Origin: Asterias amurensis
Lineage: Eukaryota > Echinodermata > Asteroidea > Forcipulatida > Asteriidae
NCBI RefSeq assembly: GCF_032118995.1
Contig: NC_092650.1
Location: 21,390,501 to 21,454,500, forward strand
Direction: 5' to 3'
DNA: 64,000 nucleotides
Both the position numbers and the translations under genes were made by a program. Positions 1-13,100 of the stretch are shown here, in pieces. Every line of letters starts with the position of its first letter. The first letter of the stretch is position 1. The notes below the pieces were generated by a model that was given only the letters and a program-made list of their open reading frames with translations, did not search any database and was not told the origin of the DNA.

Positions 1-291
1 ATGTGAGCTTTTGGACTTGACAAACCACATTCATTAAATTTATTTGAGTTGTATGTTTAATCCAGTGACTTTTCCTGCCCTGTTCAGTGAGTAAATAACT
101 TAATTTGAATTTGTGCATAACTGCTAATGGGTTAAAAAGACTTAAGATCAAATTCAAAACATTCATACAATAAAACCATTCAAAACTCTCCAGATTGCAC
201 AGTAGAGTATTTAAAACAAACGCAAACATCAAGTAAATAATATATCAAGGACCTTGTACTAATGATGTCATTCTTTGTTGACTGTGCTACA

Positions 292-413
292 GGACGCTTA
301 GTGGCAGCAGACTTACCAGGTAAAATCCATTGTTCTCGGTAATGTGCACATGCTCAGAACTACGTAAACAAACAACGGAAGTTTACCTGGTAAGTCTGCT
401 GCCACCTAGCGCC
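292..413. repeat. MITE-like hairpin with about 30-bp inverted ends
   Basis: The left end contains GTGGCAGCAGACTTACCAGG, and the right end carries its reverse complement (CCTGGTAAGTCTGCTGCCAC). The match extends to GGTAAA on the inner side. The element is about 120 bp with no ORF, so it is a non-autonomous DNA element or simple foldback. Confidence 0.75.
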
Positions 414-1059
414 TTGAAGTGTCCCATTGGGTACTGCGTTTCGGACAGTTGTACAGAGAAGCAATGGTTTCCTTTTTCTTTTGCAGAGTGGTAATCAAAC
501 TGTGACGTCATCATAACTAAGGTCTATTCAATGGCTTCGGACAATCTTGCAAAATTTGGGTCCAGAATCCTCCCCCTTCCCTGATGTTAAAAATGCTGTT
601 GTGAATACTGATAGTCAAGGTAATACTTACATTAATTTTAGTTTTTCTTTGTGTTTGAACGCTGACTTTTGCTAGAAGACCTTTTAGTTGGTCTTCACTG
701 ACCTACAAATTAAAACAGATAGGGGCATGAACATTTTATTTATTATTTTATTTCTCTCCACAAGTTCAATAAAATTACATGCAAAAGAGATATAAAAAAA
801 ATGTGGATAAGGCAAGACTGATTGAGGAAAATGAAAATTTTCCTGTAACCAAATGTTGAAGTCAGTCGAAGAAAAAACAAAATTCAAAAAAGGAGATACA
901 TGTACAGCGGCAAACATCTGCTTTGGGAAATATTTCAAAATTTAGCTGTTTTCTCTACCAATGACTTAAACAAAAAACTTTATTAAAAATGGTTCAAATT
1001 TCTATAAAAGGCTGTTTTCAAATGATGTTTTCTCCTTAAGGGCACCTCTAACAGTTTAA

Positions 1060-1579
1060 AGCCATTGGACACTTCAAGTATCACAACTTATATATAAATA
1101 AACAAACCTGTGAAAATTTAGGCTCAATCGGTCATCAGAGTCGGGAGAAAATAATGGGAAAACCCAACCTTGTTTCCGCACGTTTCGCCATGTCATGACA
1201 TGTGTTTAAAATAAATCTGTAATTCTCGATATCGAGAATTGATAACTGTTTTAATGTTTTCTCAAAAAGTAAAGCATTTCATGGAATAATATTTCAAGAG
1301 AAGTCTTTCAACATTACCTTCTGTAAACCCTGTAAGCTATTTGTAAATCTGTGATTTTTTTTATTTTTTTTCTGTTCCGAAAGCGTATAATGGCTTTAAA
1401 CACATGTCATGACACGACAAAATGTGCGGAAACAAGGGTGTTTTTTTTCCCGTAATTTTCTCTCGACTCCGATGATGACCGATTGAGCCTAAGGTTTGTT
1501 GTTTTATATATAAGTTGTGATACACGAAGTGTGGGCCTTTGGACAATACTGTTTACCGAAAGTGTCCAATGGCTTTAAA
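1060..1579. repeat. MITE with AAAGCCATTGGACACTT ends, inverted double copy
   Basis: Both ends carry the same inverted terminus (AAAGCCATTGGACACTT on the left, GTGTCCAATGGCTTT on the right). Inside, a near full-length copy runs to about 1395 and is followed by a second, inverted half copy, so the sequence around TGTCATGACA occurs twice in opposite orientations. A cleaner single copy of the family is at 51591-51961. Confidence 0.75.
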
Positions 1580-2158
1580 TGTAGACAACCATTTTGGTAA
1601 ATGTGAGCAATTGAATTTCCTGTTTTCCATTCCCATTTTCAATTCAACGGCAAAACAGATGTTGTTTTCTTTTATCATCGGGTTTCGCAGTATGAGCGAC
1701 GACCGGAAGCCTGCCTGATCAATCACCTCATGAAGAATTTATACAGTGGACGTTTATGCTTGGTATCCATCTTGCCTGTTGACTCGCAGGATCGGTGCAA
1801 ATCAGGACGGAAGATTAAGGTCAATAGATATTTATCATGCTGCCTCCATCTCGGTCATGTTCCTCGTATCGAATAACAATAACAGGGAAATGGAGGTCAT
1901 TGACTCAGTTGCCTCTTCTGTGAATATGCCTGCAACCTGTATGAACTACTTCAGTCACAAGGATGAATGAGAGGGGACCACTTGCTCTTTGACTCGATTC
2001 CCCTTTTGCGCATTACCGCACTTGATCCTAATCAAAACTTGCAAGACTCTGGCACAATTTAATGAACCAATTTCAGGGGTTACGAGCGAGCAAGGAATAC
2101 TGGGAGACAATGGCGCGGCGCCATCATACACACCACTGAGAACGAGGTTGCTACTCAC

Positions 2159-5100
2159 CCTTCCTGGTAGCTGTCCAGTCTGTGCCATTTGTATTAACAT
2201 TCTCTCCACCATCTTGGCCTTATCCGGCTTCACTAAGGCGATACTGTTCACTGTCAAAAACGGGCACAAAATAACAATTTATTTCATAAGTGTCGTGGCC
2301 TAGCGGTTAAGAGCACTGAATTCGAACTCTGGTGTTTCTGATCAGCAGAGTGTGGGTTTGAGTCCCCAACCGTGACACTTGTGTCCTAAAGCAAGGCACT
2401 TACATACAGCCATTGCTTCGACCTTCGGATGGGACGTAAAGCCGTTGGTCCCATGTGTTGTGTAACGCATGTAAAAGAACCCAGCGGCTTTTCAAAAAGA
2501 GAAGGGGATCGCCCCGATGTTCCTGGCTGTGGCTGCTGTATGCGCCGTAGCACCTTGTAAACCCTTATAAGGTGCTAAATAATTGGGTCTCAAAATTCAT
2601 CACTGCAATTACCTATCATTCTGAAAGTTTGTAAATACTCGGCGCCTTGAGTACCTTGTTTGGCAGATACATGCGCTATATAAGACTTCGATGTTATTGT
2701 TATTACTTTTATATCAACTTCATATATGGACACCCAACAGTGCAAATGCCCTATACAGGTTTTGTTAGGAACAAAACAAAAAACAAAAATCAGTTTTAGT
2801 TGGACTGGAACAACACAAAGAGACCCATGCAATCAGGTGGACATGGAAAAGCCAATCCATACGCAAAGCTAAAGGTTTGAGTTGGGAGTGGAGCTGAGGT
2901 CCACAGAGGTGCAAGGTAGGGAAAGAAACCTGATGCCAAATCATCAATTTAAAGGCAGTGGACACTATTGGTAATTACTCAAAACAAATATTAGCACAAA
3001 ACCTTTCTTGGTGACAAGTAATGGGGAGAGGTTGATACAAGTATAAAACGAAGTGTCATATTTTTCGAGAAAGAAGTAATTTTCCACAAATTTGATTTCG
3101 AGACCTCAGATTTAGAACTTGTTTTTTCTTTTATTATTATCTCACAACTTCGACGACCAATTGAGCTCAAATTTTCACAGGTTTGTTATTTTATGCATAT
3201 GTTGAGATACACCAAGTGAGAAGACTGGTACCAAACAGTGTCCAGTGTCTAAACTGATTGATACAATAGTTGTGTTGCTGTCAAGTCCAAAGGTATGGAC
3301 AAATCTGTGTGCCAGTGCTGATATCACTTGTTCATTTGATTAATTTGTTTTCAGCAAAAAAATCTAAAAATTATCGTTTATAGTTCAACATCACTACGGT
3401 AAACTGGTATGCTTCTTTAAATAGACTTACATCTTGCTCTGGCATTCTGGTCCAGAACTTGAGTCAAGATGGAGTGCATCATTTCTTCTTGCCTGTAATT
3501 TAAACACAATAAACAGGGAGTATAAGATTGGTGACATGATCTTAAAGATTCCAATTATAAATACCTGTTTTGTGAAAAATATAATAAATCTAGGCAGGCC
3601 TACATCAGGCATGCAACTGTAACTTCACCAAAACAAGAGGAAAAAACAACACTTCAATGATTTTGTGTAGTATTTTTCAGTTTTTGATTTAAAAAAAGAG
3701 GATTTTTTTAAAGATTTTTTTTTGTAAACGGAAAAGAGGGATATAATTTAATGGTGTCATCAAGAAAATACTTTAATTAAAAAATGTGTCGCGCAGTCAT
3801 TAAAAACAAGGGTCCTCTTCCTTCCCTTTTCTTTTTAAATAATGTTTTGTTTTGTTCAATGTTTTTTCCAGCAGAGTCAGAAAGAATGGTCCAAAGCATT
3901 GTTCATGTACCTTTTCTGGGCCTCTTGTTGTTTCTCCCTTGCATTTGGATCTTGTCCCTTCAGAAAAAGAAAAGAGAAAGTGTTACTTCATTGATAAAAT
4001 GGTAGACGATTCAACATTTAAGGCTTAATAATAATAAAAAAATAGTTGATTGTCCCCGCCTGCATCCAATTTTGGGGCTGCATCCTTTTCTTCATTTCGT
4101 TTTCTTTTCGATTTTTGGTTTTTCAATCCATCCTAAAAAGGACTGGCCAAGGGACTTTTCCCAACTCTAACATGATGCTCTCGAGCACGTGTAACTGTCT
4201 GTTTCATTAAACAAAATTAATGAATGCCTACCACTAGCAAATCTTTTTGGTGAACTTTGCAGTGGGTTCAAACTGAAGAATTGCTGGCCTGTTTTATTTG
4301 AAATACTAAGCGACCGTTTTTTTGTTTTTGTTTTTAAGAACCTCATCCCATCCTCTTTTTAAAGGCAGTGGACACTATTGGTAATTGTCAAAGACTAACC
4401 TTCACAGTTGGTGTATCTCAACATATGTATAAAGTAACAAACCTGTGAAAATTTGAGCTCAATCTGTCATCGAAGTTGCGAGATAATAATGAAAGAAAAA
4501 AACACCCTTGTCACACGAAGTTGTGTGTGTTTAGATGGTTGATTTCGAGACCTCAAGTTCTAAACCTGAGGTCTCGAAATCAAATTCATGGAAAATTACT
4601 TCTTTCTCAAAAACTATGGCACTTCAGAGAGAGCCGTTTCTCACAATGTTTTATACTACCAACCTCTCCCAATTACTCGTCACCAAGAAAGGTTTTATGC
4701 CAATAATTATTTTGAGTAATTACCAAATGAACTAGTAATTAATTGCATGTATTAAAGTTAGTGGACACTTGGTAAGTACCCAAAATAATTATTATCATAT
4801 TTCTTGATTACAAGTAATTGGGAGAGGTTGACGGTATAAAACATTGTGAGAAACGGCTCCCTCTGAATTAACGTAGTTTTTGAGAAAGAAGGAATTTTCA
4901 ACAAATTTGATTTCGAGACCTCAGATTTTGAATTTAAGGTTTCGTAATCAACCATCTGACATCACATGTCTGAATGAAAGCATACAACTTAGTGTGACCA
5001 AGGTGCGACAAGGGTGTTTTTTCTTTCATTATTTAATTTATTCATTTATTATCTCACAACTTTGATATTTCTTTGTCGGGTTGACATGTTAAACTTTGAG

Positions 5101-5559
5101 TTTGACGACCGATTGAGCTCAAACAATTGCAAAGTCAAATTTTCACAGGTTTAACTATTAATTTACTCTATCATAAAGTTTATGCATATGTTGAGATACA
5201 CTATGGGTCTATGAAGGGCCAATAGTGTCCAGTGTCTTTAAACATTGCCAAAAAAGTGACGAGTGAGTTTGCAAGTTTAAATCATTACATTTATTATTTA
5301 TTACCATTACGCACGCAATGGCATACGTCTTGCCTAGTTTCCGGACAATAGAGACCCATATTTTAACTTTAGTATTCCCATCCAACAGACCAGTTTCTAG
5401 CTTAGATTTACGTCAAATATTGACAGAAAATTCTAGGGCGATAACTGTATAATTAAACAAATTCTAGAGAATGCTGATATTTACCCCTGCCCCATATTGT
5501 TGCTGTTGTAACTCTGCAAGTCGCCTTGCACGAATTTCTTCGAGATCGCTGTCCGCCAT
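2159..5559 (-). CDS. PDCD5: Programmed cell death protein 5 (PDCD5/TFAR19 family), exons 1-4, partial
   Basis: Four minus-strand exons give the first 92 residues: 5485-5559, 3911-3957, 3431-3492 and 2159-2250, all with AG acceptors, GT donors and matching phases. The product starts MADSDLEEIRARRLAELQ, then has a QDPNAREKQQEAQK segment, an ILTQVLDQNARAR helix and ALVKPDKAKMVERMLIQMAQ. These are the order and spacing of human PDCD5, which has about 125 residues. The family is a small helical nuclear and cytosolic protein that binds DNA, the CCT chaperonin and the TIP60 acetyltransferase and promotes apoptosis; that role comes from the family, not from this sequence. The start is the only ATG that fits, with MAD like the human protein. 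The final exon (about 33 residues) lies left of the window. Introns carry SINE and MITE copies. Confidence 0.93.
2290..2705 (+). mobile_element. tRNA-derived SINE
   Basis: The head reads GTGTCGTGGCCTAGCGGTTA with a B-box-like GTGGGTTTGAGTCCCC about 50 bp later, as in a Ser/Leu-type tRNA. It is followed by a non-tRNA body and a 3' tail ending GCGCTATATAAG and an ATT-rich run, like the 3' ends of LINE partners. It lies in PDCD5 intron 3. Related copies on the minus strand are at 6080-6392 and 43860-44125. Confidence 0.75.
2951..3252 (+). repeat. MITE family A (AAAGGCAGTGGACACTATTG)
   Basis: Starts with the family terminus AAAGGCAGTGGACACTATTG and ends with its inverted form CAGTGTCCAGTGTCT. 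The interior has the recurring GAGACCTC, TTGAGCTCAAATTTTCACAG and ATGTTGAGATACACCAAG segments. It sits in PDCD5 intron 3. Confidence 0.85.
4361..4727 (-). repeat. MITE family A
   Basis: Left terminus AAAGGCAGTGGACACTATTG; the interior matches the family in the orientation opposite to 2951-3252. The right terminus is eroded (TAATTACCAAATG). It lies in PDCD5 intron 1. Confidence 0.85.
4754..5241 (+). repeat. MITE family A, enlarged copy
   Basis: Termini AAAGTTAGTGGACACTTGG and CCAATAGTGTCCAGTGTCTT. It is longer than its relatives because of extra AT-rich sequence in the 4930-5160 part. It lies in PDCD5 intron 1, a few tens of bases from another copy in opposite orientation. Confidence 0.8.
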
Positions 5560-6079
5560 GATTGGTAGTTTGCCAATTTTAAAGTTGAGGGCGCTGGTCG
5601 GGGGTGTGCAGCTTGCACAACACTAATAGTCTCACTCACGGCACATAGTCACTAAAAGCTAAATATTACAAAAATTAATGCTCACAAAGTTAGTCTCTCA
5701 GCCTCTTGAAACTAAACCAAATATATTTTTGGACAACTAAATTTTGGATTTCTTTTCAGTTTTTTTGCGGGTCAGCCGTTAGGAATATTTTGCAAATTAC
5801 TCCCTGCAACACCCGGCCCCCCAAAATAAGTTTTTGTTTTTCCAAAACCGACCGTACTGTGGCGCTGGCAGTTTTCATGTGAGGCACCCAAAATCTCAAG
5901 CCAAAGGACCGACTTCAACATCTTTATCATCCCTCCTCAAAAGTTGCCGCACATAGACCAATGCTATATTGATTACATAGTGAGTTTGGTTCGTGAATTA
6001 TTGCCTTTAGTACGGTGCACCCTTGATTTCAAGATTTGTATTTGTTTTCTATATAATAATACATTTTTGTACGCACGTC
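5560..6079. other. PDCD5 upstream flank; nothing else seen
   Basis: The promoter of PDCD5 should lie immediately right of 5559, but I see no clear TATA box. The rest is AT-rich DNA without a recognisable gene or terminal repeat. Confidence 0.4.
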
Positions 6080-6392
6080 GCCCGACACACAAGGCCTGAA
6101 GACCAATTCAAGGTGACCGTTTCGAGAGGTGTGGGCTCCCGTTTTTGTTTTCAGAGGCCGTTGCCACCTACTCCTAGGGCTGAAACAGGGTTGCCCCCTT
6201 TTACAGTCCATACAGATGTAGGCTTGGGTTATCATCAGTCCGAAGCCTGGCCGGTTGTCGAGCAGAAAGCACTACCTCCCCAATTTTACGGGAGTAGCAG
6301 GTGCCACGACCGGGATTCAAGTCCACATGTTGGTTGTCAAACAGCAGAGCTTGAATCTGGTGCTCTTAACCACTCGGCCATGACACGCCACA
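6080..6392 (-). mobile_element. tRNA-derived SINE, minus strand
   Basis: On the minus strand it begins GTGTCATGGCCGAGTGGTTA (A box) and has GGACTTGAATCCCGGTCGTG (B box) about 50 bp on, then a body ending near 6080. The 129-residue plus-strand ORF over this stretch is only its shadow. Confidence 0.7.
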
Positions 6393-6627
6393 AAAGATGT
6401 CAAAGTAACTAAACAATTAAAAAATAATAGATAAAAAAATAGACGTCACCAACAAACATATCCTTCGCTTTCGACAAACAAAAGTAAACAAAACGATGAC
6501 ATTTAAGTGATAATTATTATGTTTATGCGAGAAGGAATCCAAACAGAATGAAAACAAAAAAGTAATCAATTGACGGTGTCATTTTTTTGTGTTTTTTTTC
6601 TTCAATTTTTATTATTTTGTATTCCTT

Positions 6628-7015
6628 AAAGACCCTGGACACTATTGGTAATTGTCAAAGACCAGTCTTCTCACTTGGTGTATCTCAACATATGCATAAA
6701 ATAACAAACCTGTGAAAATTTGAGCTCGATCGGTCGTCGAAGCTGCGAGATAATAATGAAAGAAAAAATACCCTTGTCACACGAAATTGTGTGCTTTCAG
6801 ATGCAAGTTGATTTCAAGACCTCATCTAATTATGAGGTCTCGAAATCAAATTCGTGGAAAATTACTTCTTTCTCGAAAACTACCTTTTAATACTTCAGTG
6901 GGAGCCGTTTCTCACGATGTTTTATACCACCAACCTCTCCCCATTACTCGTTACCAAGTAAGGTTTTATGCTCATAAATATTTTGAGTAATTACCAATAG
7001 TGTCCACTGCCTTTA
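6628..7015 (-). repeat. MITE family A
   Basis: Termini AAAGACCCTGGACACTATTG and CCAATAGTGTCCACTGCCTT, with the full family interior between them. It is near complete and lies about 100 bp downstream of the protease stop codon. Confidence 0.88.
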
Positions 7016-7122
7016 ACTATTCATTAGAATTGAATCCATCACTTATAAATCACAATGGTTGTACAAATTCACCTCAAGACCCTCACCAAATTAAGATAAA
7101 ATTAATAAAGAATTTGTTGTCT

Positions 7123-10100
7123 TTATAAATTAGATAAGATGGTGTTTTTTATCCAGGCATCAAATTCCGTAACTCGAGTATAGACACCGGGTGCATCGGC
7201 TTCGGCGCACCCGTTGCCCCAGCTGGTTATTCCCGCTAGGTACCATCTGTTGTCACCCCCAAGGCAGTTAAGAGGCCCGCCACTGTCTCCCTTCAAAAGA
7301 AACAAAAAGAAAAGTCAAGAATAGCAAGTAGATACACATACCGCAAACAAAATATATATTGAAACTCACCATACAATGCCTCAAATCCCATTAAGTTAAC
7401 AATGTTTCAAATAAATAAATTGTGGTTTAGAAAAGCACAATGTAAAAATTTAACATCACTGCTAATCGCAATTTACCATTCTGGTTTAACTGCACTGGCG
7501 GCCAAGCAGGACGAAAAGTCCTTTTTTTTTTACACGTAAAAAATAATTTATAATATTATGTAATAAACAAAAATATGAAAATATGTATTGTTCGAAAAAA
7601 ATTGCAAGGAAAAACAACACTAAAGCAAAATACAAAAGGCTGGAACCGACACTGGCGGGCAAGGGTCCAATAAGGAGGTGTGTCCGACTTTGTGTGGATG
7701 CAGCCACCTGCTGCTCGTTGCTATTAACAGGGCCCTTTCAAAGACTAGTCTTCTTGCTTGGTGTATCTCAACATAATATGCATAAAATAACAATCCTGTG
7801 AAAATTTGAGCTCGTTGCGAGATAATAATGAAAGAAAAACACCCTTGTCACAAAGAAGCTGTGTGCGTTTCGATGGTTGATTTCGAGACCTCAAATTCAA
7901 AACCTTATGTCTCGAAATCAAATTCGTGGAAAATTACTTTTTTCTTGAAAACTATGGCACTTCAGAGGGAGCCGTTTCTCACAATGTTTTATACCATCAA
8001 GCTCTCACCATTACTCGTCACCAAGTAAGGTTTTATGTTAATAATTATTTTTAGTAACTACCAATAGTGTTCGCTGCCTTTAAGTAGTCTATGCTGCAGC
8101 ACCCTTACTCCTGAGTCAGATTTGACCCGGATTCCGGGTAACATAATTATTGTACCTGGTCCATTTCCGGTTTAGGATGACCCGGAAGCTGTTCAAAATG
8201 GGATCTTTACCCGGATTAGTTGTGTCAATTCAACCCATATCTTGGTCATTTTTAAATACAGATTCCAGACCATACAGACCCGATCCCCTCTGAACCCGTA
8301 TATCTGGATCAATTTTGTCTGACTCTAGATTAGTGTATGCCTACAGCCAGGCCATTGCCACAAGCACGCGTTGACCATTGCCATGTCACAGAGGTCACGA
8401 GCCGATTTCACGAAACGCTAGGATTAATCCAATCTCGAGTAAGGACTGATAAGAGTTACTCGGAGTAACTCGTCCTAAACTATAGGATGGGTTCAATCGT
8501 CCTATATCTATGGTACGGTATTTAACTCGTCCCAAGTCCTAAGATTAATCCTAATTTAGGAAGAGTTTGGTGAAATTGACGGCTGGACTATTAAGCCATT
8601 TCATCTCAGAGTAGTAAATACCAAGATCTGCCGTAATTTCGTTTCAGAGCGCCCTAGAGGTTCAATCGCTTACCTGGCAGGAGTCGATTCCACCTTGCAG
8701 ATAACCAGCGCAAATCATTCTTGGTGTAATATCGTCATTGTACACATCGTTACAGACTTTACTGTTAATCACTGGCACTGCTGCTTGCTTGAGAAGATCG
8801 TCAAATCCGGTATCTACGGAGATTTGAAAATATTAAATTTCTAAAGAGGGGTATGTTTTTGTGGGAGATGCAGGTGGATGGAGTGAAGAACCAACTACGA
8901 TTTGCCTGCAGTACGGTCAGTTAATGTGTTGTAAGAGTGATCGTTGTAAAGTACATAATCTTGGAAAAGACCGAATGCTTCCCTCATCAGTACGATAAAA
9001 TATAGATTTTCGAAAATTAGATTTCCATGTAATGACAAACTCTTTCCCAAAGTCGTCAACCCTTTGGGCATATCCCTCTACCTACCAGCCATAAAGCAAT
9101 CGAATAGAGTGGAGTGGTGCGTTGCCTTTTCGATGGATCGATGAGGTCGACCTACTTGATAAGAATAATGTGTTTTGCACGCCTCGCTGAATTGTCCCAC
9201 CATGAATATGTAAATTTCACATCACGCGCATGGTTTGAAAAAAAATAATGAAGGACCATGTGGGGACCATAATATGGGGCCTGGGGTGGATTTCACAAAG
9301 GTAGTCCTAACTTAGGACTAGTCCTAGGCAATGCTATCACTTAACCAGTCCTATCACTTAACCAGTCCTATCTCTTAGCATTGCCTAGGACTAGTCCTAA
9401 GCTAGGACTACCTTTGTGAAATCCACCCCTGATGGCGTGACGCATACGCGTTTTGCGTGCATACTATGTTAGTGTGCACAACTATTGGTCTCTATTATTG
9501 AGATCAAAGCGTTTGCCAATACGCATGCGTGAATGTCACTACCATGATCGTGGGAAGGGCCAAATTATCTCGGCTTATTACCGTACCCTCAGTGAGACCC
9601 CATCCCGTCACCTCGCACATCTGCCCGTCCGAGAATCGCCGAGATTTCCCGGGAAGACAACCAGGAACCACGTGGTCAGTGATGATAGCCTCCTTGTCCA
9701 GTCGTAACAAGGCGATATCGTAATCGTACGTGTACCGGTTGTACTGTGGATGGAGGATGATGGTTCGAATATCGACGGCTTGCTCCTCGGAAGGCTCCGG
9801 GATGTCCAAGGCGTATCGACCGAGGATCAGACGATAGGAGGTCGGTAGTGGCTCCCTGTGAGAAAAATAATCCCGCATCTGATTCATTTAAGACAGGTGA
9901 AGCTAGATTTTCATAGACGAAAACAATAAGTTCACTGGGTTTCTTAGTCGAGCCAGTTGGTCTAGTGGTAAGATTGCAGACTTTGATGTCCAGAGTTTCG
10001 ATAAGACAAACGAAACAAAAAAAATGTCATGTTTAATCGAAACTATGGACATCAATGAGTCTGAACAGAGTTTTACCATTCAACTGGCTTAACTGAGAAA

Positions 10101-13100
10101 CCCAGTGAACTTATTATACCTTTCTTTGAAAATCGGAAAGCTGAAATTATTTTGTTTTGGTTTTTTTCGAAACATTCTCAAATTGAAAAAAATTGAGTTT
10201 CTACTTCTAGAACCACATTCCATGATTCGTACCAAATAAGTTTGTTATGGTCAAAAATCTTTGGAAACTAAGTGAAAGTCTTTAAACTGTTTCTGCTGTA
10301 ACTTTGGTTTGGGTGAGCTGAAACAAGTGTTGGCGACTGTTTTGTCAGGGCCCAATTTCATGGCTCTGCTTACCGCCGAATTCTGCGCTTACGATCGCGA
10401 TTCTCCGCTTACGTGCAAGCGCCGAATTTCTGCACTAGCCTTATAAGCGTAGAATGCCTAGTAGCGTGGAGTACGCACGCGCAGAAGCCCAAATTCGCCG
10501 CTAACCCGTGAAATACGCTTGCCGTAAGCACAGAACTCCCTGCTTCCGTAAGCGCCGATTCTGTGCTTACGGTAAGCAGAGCCATGAAATTGGGCCCTGA
10601 TGTTTTCCTGTCAACACTCAGGCACAAGTAGGCCTATACAAATTTGTTTGAATTTTTTGAAGTGAGATCAGCACAAACAAAGAAATTTATTCCAGACTTT
10701 CTGACTGGAATAAGATCTGGTATAAACTTACGGAGCGAAGCAGTGAGCTGCACTGACGGCCCACATCGTGTTTATAAGCGTAGCTCCACACACCCTGCCG
10801 TAGGATAACTTACGAACCTGTACCTATTGGGGGAAAATACCAAAGAAATTATTGAGGGGAAAAATTAAATATTTACAATTAGTATCGAAATCGCCATTCA
10901 AATCAACGAAATCCAAACGACACTGGAAGGTGAAAAAGTCTGACGTTTCGTAGATCACGTTTTGTTCGTCCAAATTTTAAATGACAATGATTTATTTTTT
11001 AATAAAAAAACAAATGGGTTGGTCTCTGATTACAAACTGTTGGATTAACTTTAAAATCCCCTGTTCAGAGTGTTGTCGTTGCAGATGGTTACAGTCACAG
11101 GATTTCAAGATGCTGGGATGTAGCAGTTATAAAGGACTTAAACAGAAACGGAGCTTAATGAATGACGTATCAAGAGTGATGACGTCACGGGGCTTTTCGC
11201 GAGTCCATCTGAAAAGCACCGGAGAGGGGCGGTCTTTACGAGTCATTAAAACTATGTTTCAGTCCGGTAGTTTTTATCTGACGATTTTTAATATATTTTT
11301 TTTTAAATTAATACCTGCCAAGGCCAGGCCCCTGGAGTTGCTGGTCCACCACCGACTATATTAATAGATGCGAAGTCCGAATTGACAACAGGTAAACCAC
11401 ACGAAGGGTGGTTAACTGTAAAAACAGAAATCAATATAAATTTTTGACAATCTTTTGAAATCTTAATTATGACGACTATGGAAACTGAAATATTGAAATC
11501 AACCTGTCTGAATGTCTGAATTTTTAAGGCACTGGACACTATGAGTTGTCAAAGACCAGTATTCTCACTTGGTATATATCCCAACATGCATATAATAACG
11601 AACCTGTAGAAATTTGGGCTCAGTTTGTCCTAAAATTTCCAAGAGAGAATGAAAGAAAAACAAAAATGCTATATTACTTTGTGTGCTTTCAGATGCAAAT
11701 TAAAAGACTTCAGCTTAAATCTTTCATTATTTGAGTGAGAACTTTCTCAAAAACTTTTTCTTCATAGTGAGCCGTTCTCACAATGTTTTATACTATCAAC
11801 AGCTCTCAATAGCATGAGTTTTTATGCTAACAGTTTATTTGTACTATACCTGGGCATCCTGACTCGTCACTCCCATCGCGGCAGTCTTTGCGCCCGTCAC
11901 ACACGGCGCTCCGATTCAGGCAAGTCACGCTTGCTTCGCATTGGAACGTTGACTCTGGACAGTTGACTGTTAAAAGAGATGATGAAATTAGAAATGTGCT
12001 CTGAAATGTTAGGGACAATTCAGAATTGTCAAGGTTTAAAACTTTTGATTTTTTCCCCCGAAATAATTGAAAATCGAAATTCAGTTTTAGATGACAATTC
12101 CTAGAGAAAAAAACACCATCGGGCAAGGATATTATTATTAAACAAACGACAAATAAGAAACCCCAGCTGGCCAAGATCGTCAATTTCATTCCTGGTGACT
12201 AAACTACAAAGAAGGGGGTGTATTTCTTATTGAATCATAGCTTAATGGTAGGTCCATAGATTGGTAAAAAAAAATTACTTGGTGACAGCACTGCAGATAA
12301 GTAAAAACTGTTTTTGAGAAAGGCTTCCATTCGAAGTAATAATAATATAGTTCGGATATTTTTTCACCCAAAATATATTTATTTCGAGCACCGACTCATG
12401 CATGAATCGTTGTTTCAGATTGCTGATAGTCTGGTGGTTGGTGTCCAACCGTGAATGCTGCGGCCAGAAATGTGGTTGGTATCCGCAGTCACCTTGCTAA
12501 ATGTGGATTGACTCGAAATTCTTGTTGTGAAGTTGTTTGCTGTTTTTCAGAAACAATATCTGAAATTAAACTTGATCATGTGACTTTTACTGAATCTTGT
12601 TTATATGGTTTTGCCATGAATCGGCAACAGGCTAACAAAAACGTTTTATGAAAGTAAAAAGTAAAACATAAAGAATCTATACTGACACGGCTGCTCTCGC
12701 TCCATGTAGGACACAGAAAACCCAGATCTTTGAACAGAACTGTCACTCTTAAACATCAACGTCACCTCATGTTGTGATGACGTCACTGGAGACGGTCCCT
12801 GGTTTCCACAGTAGTAGCCAAGCACGGGAGCCGATGAGTTGGGACCATCGTGTACGATAAGTGCGTCATATCTGCAGTTGAGTTCGTCACCTTCTACGTC
12901 GAAGAGGTCAAAGGTGAGTTCTATTAACTGGACACAGTTATAAAAGTAAGAAGAGTTGGTGATCAAAATATTATTGTTTATAGAACATTCATATTTAAAT
13001 GTTCTACATTTTGGGACCATTGATGCAAGTCTCGGGTTTATTGTGTTTTAAATCATCAAGCCTATTGAGGACCACAATGGAGATAATGTTTTTGACTGGT

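Larger units (their letters stand above)
1..2158. other. No exon recognised; probable last PDCD5 intron or 3' flank
   Basis: No coding exon is recognisable here. PDCD5 reads leftward and its fourth exon ends at 2159 with a GTGAG donor, but the expected last exon (lysine-rich, ending in an acidic aspartate tail) was not found, so this stretch is most simply its last intron. It holds two MITE-like elements, listed separately. Confidence 0.5.

Noticed and set aside
1955-2269. 104-codon ORF including the PDCD5 segment as a separate gene
   Set aside because: Only 2159-2250 is coding; the rest is intron read through on both sides of good splice sites.
6023-6412. 129-codon plus-strand ORF as a gene
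   Set aside because: It lies over a minus-strand SINE and has no recognisable domain.
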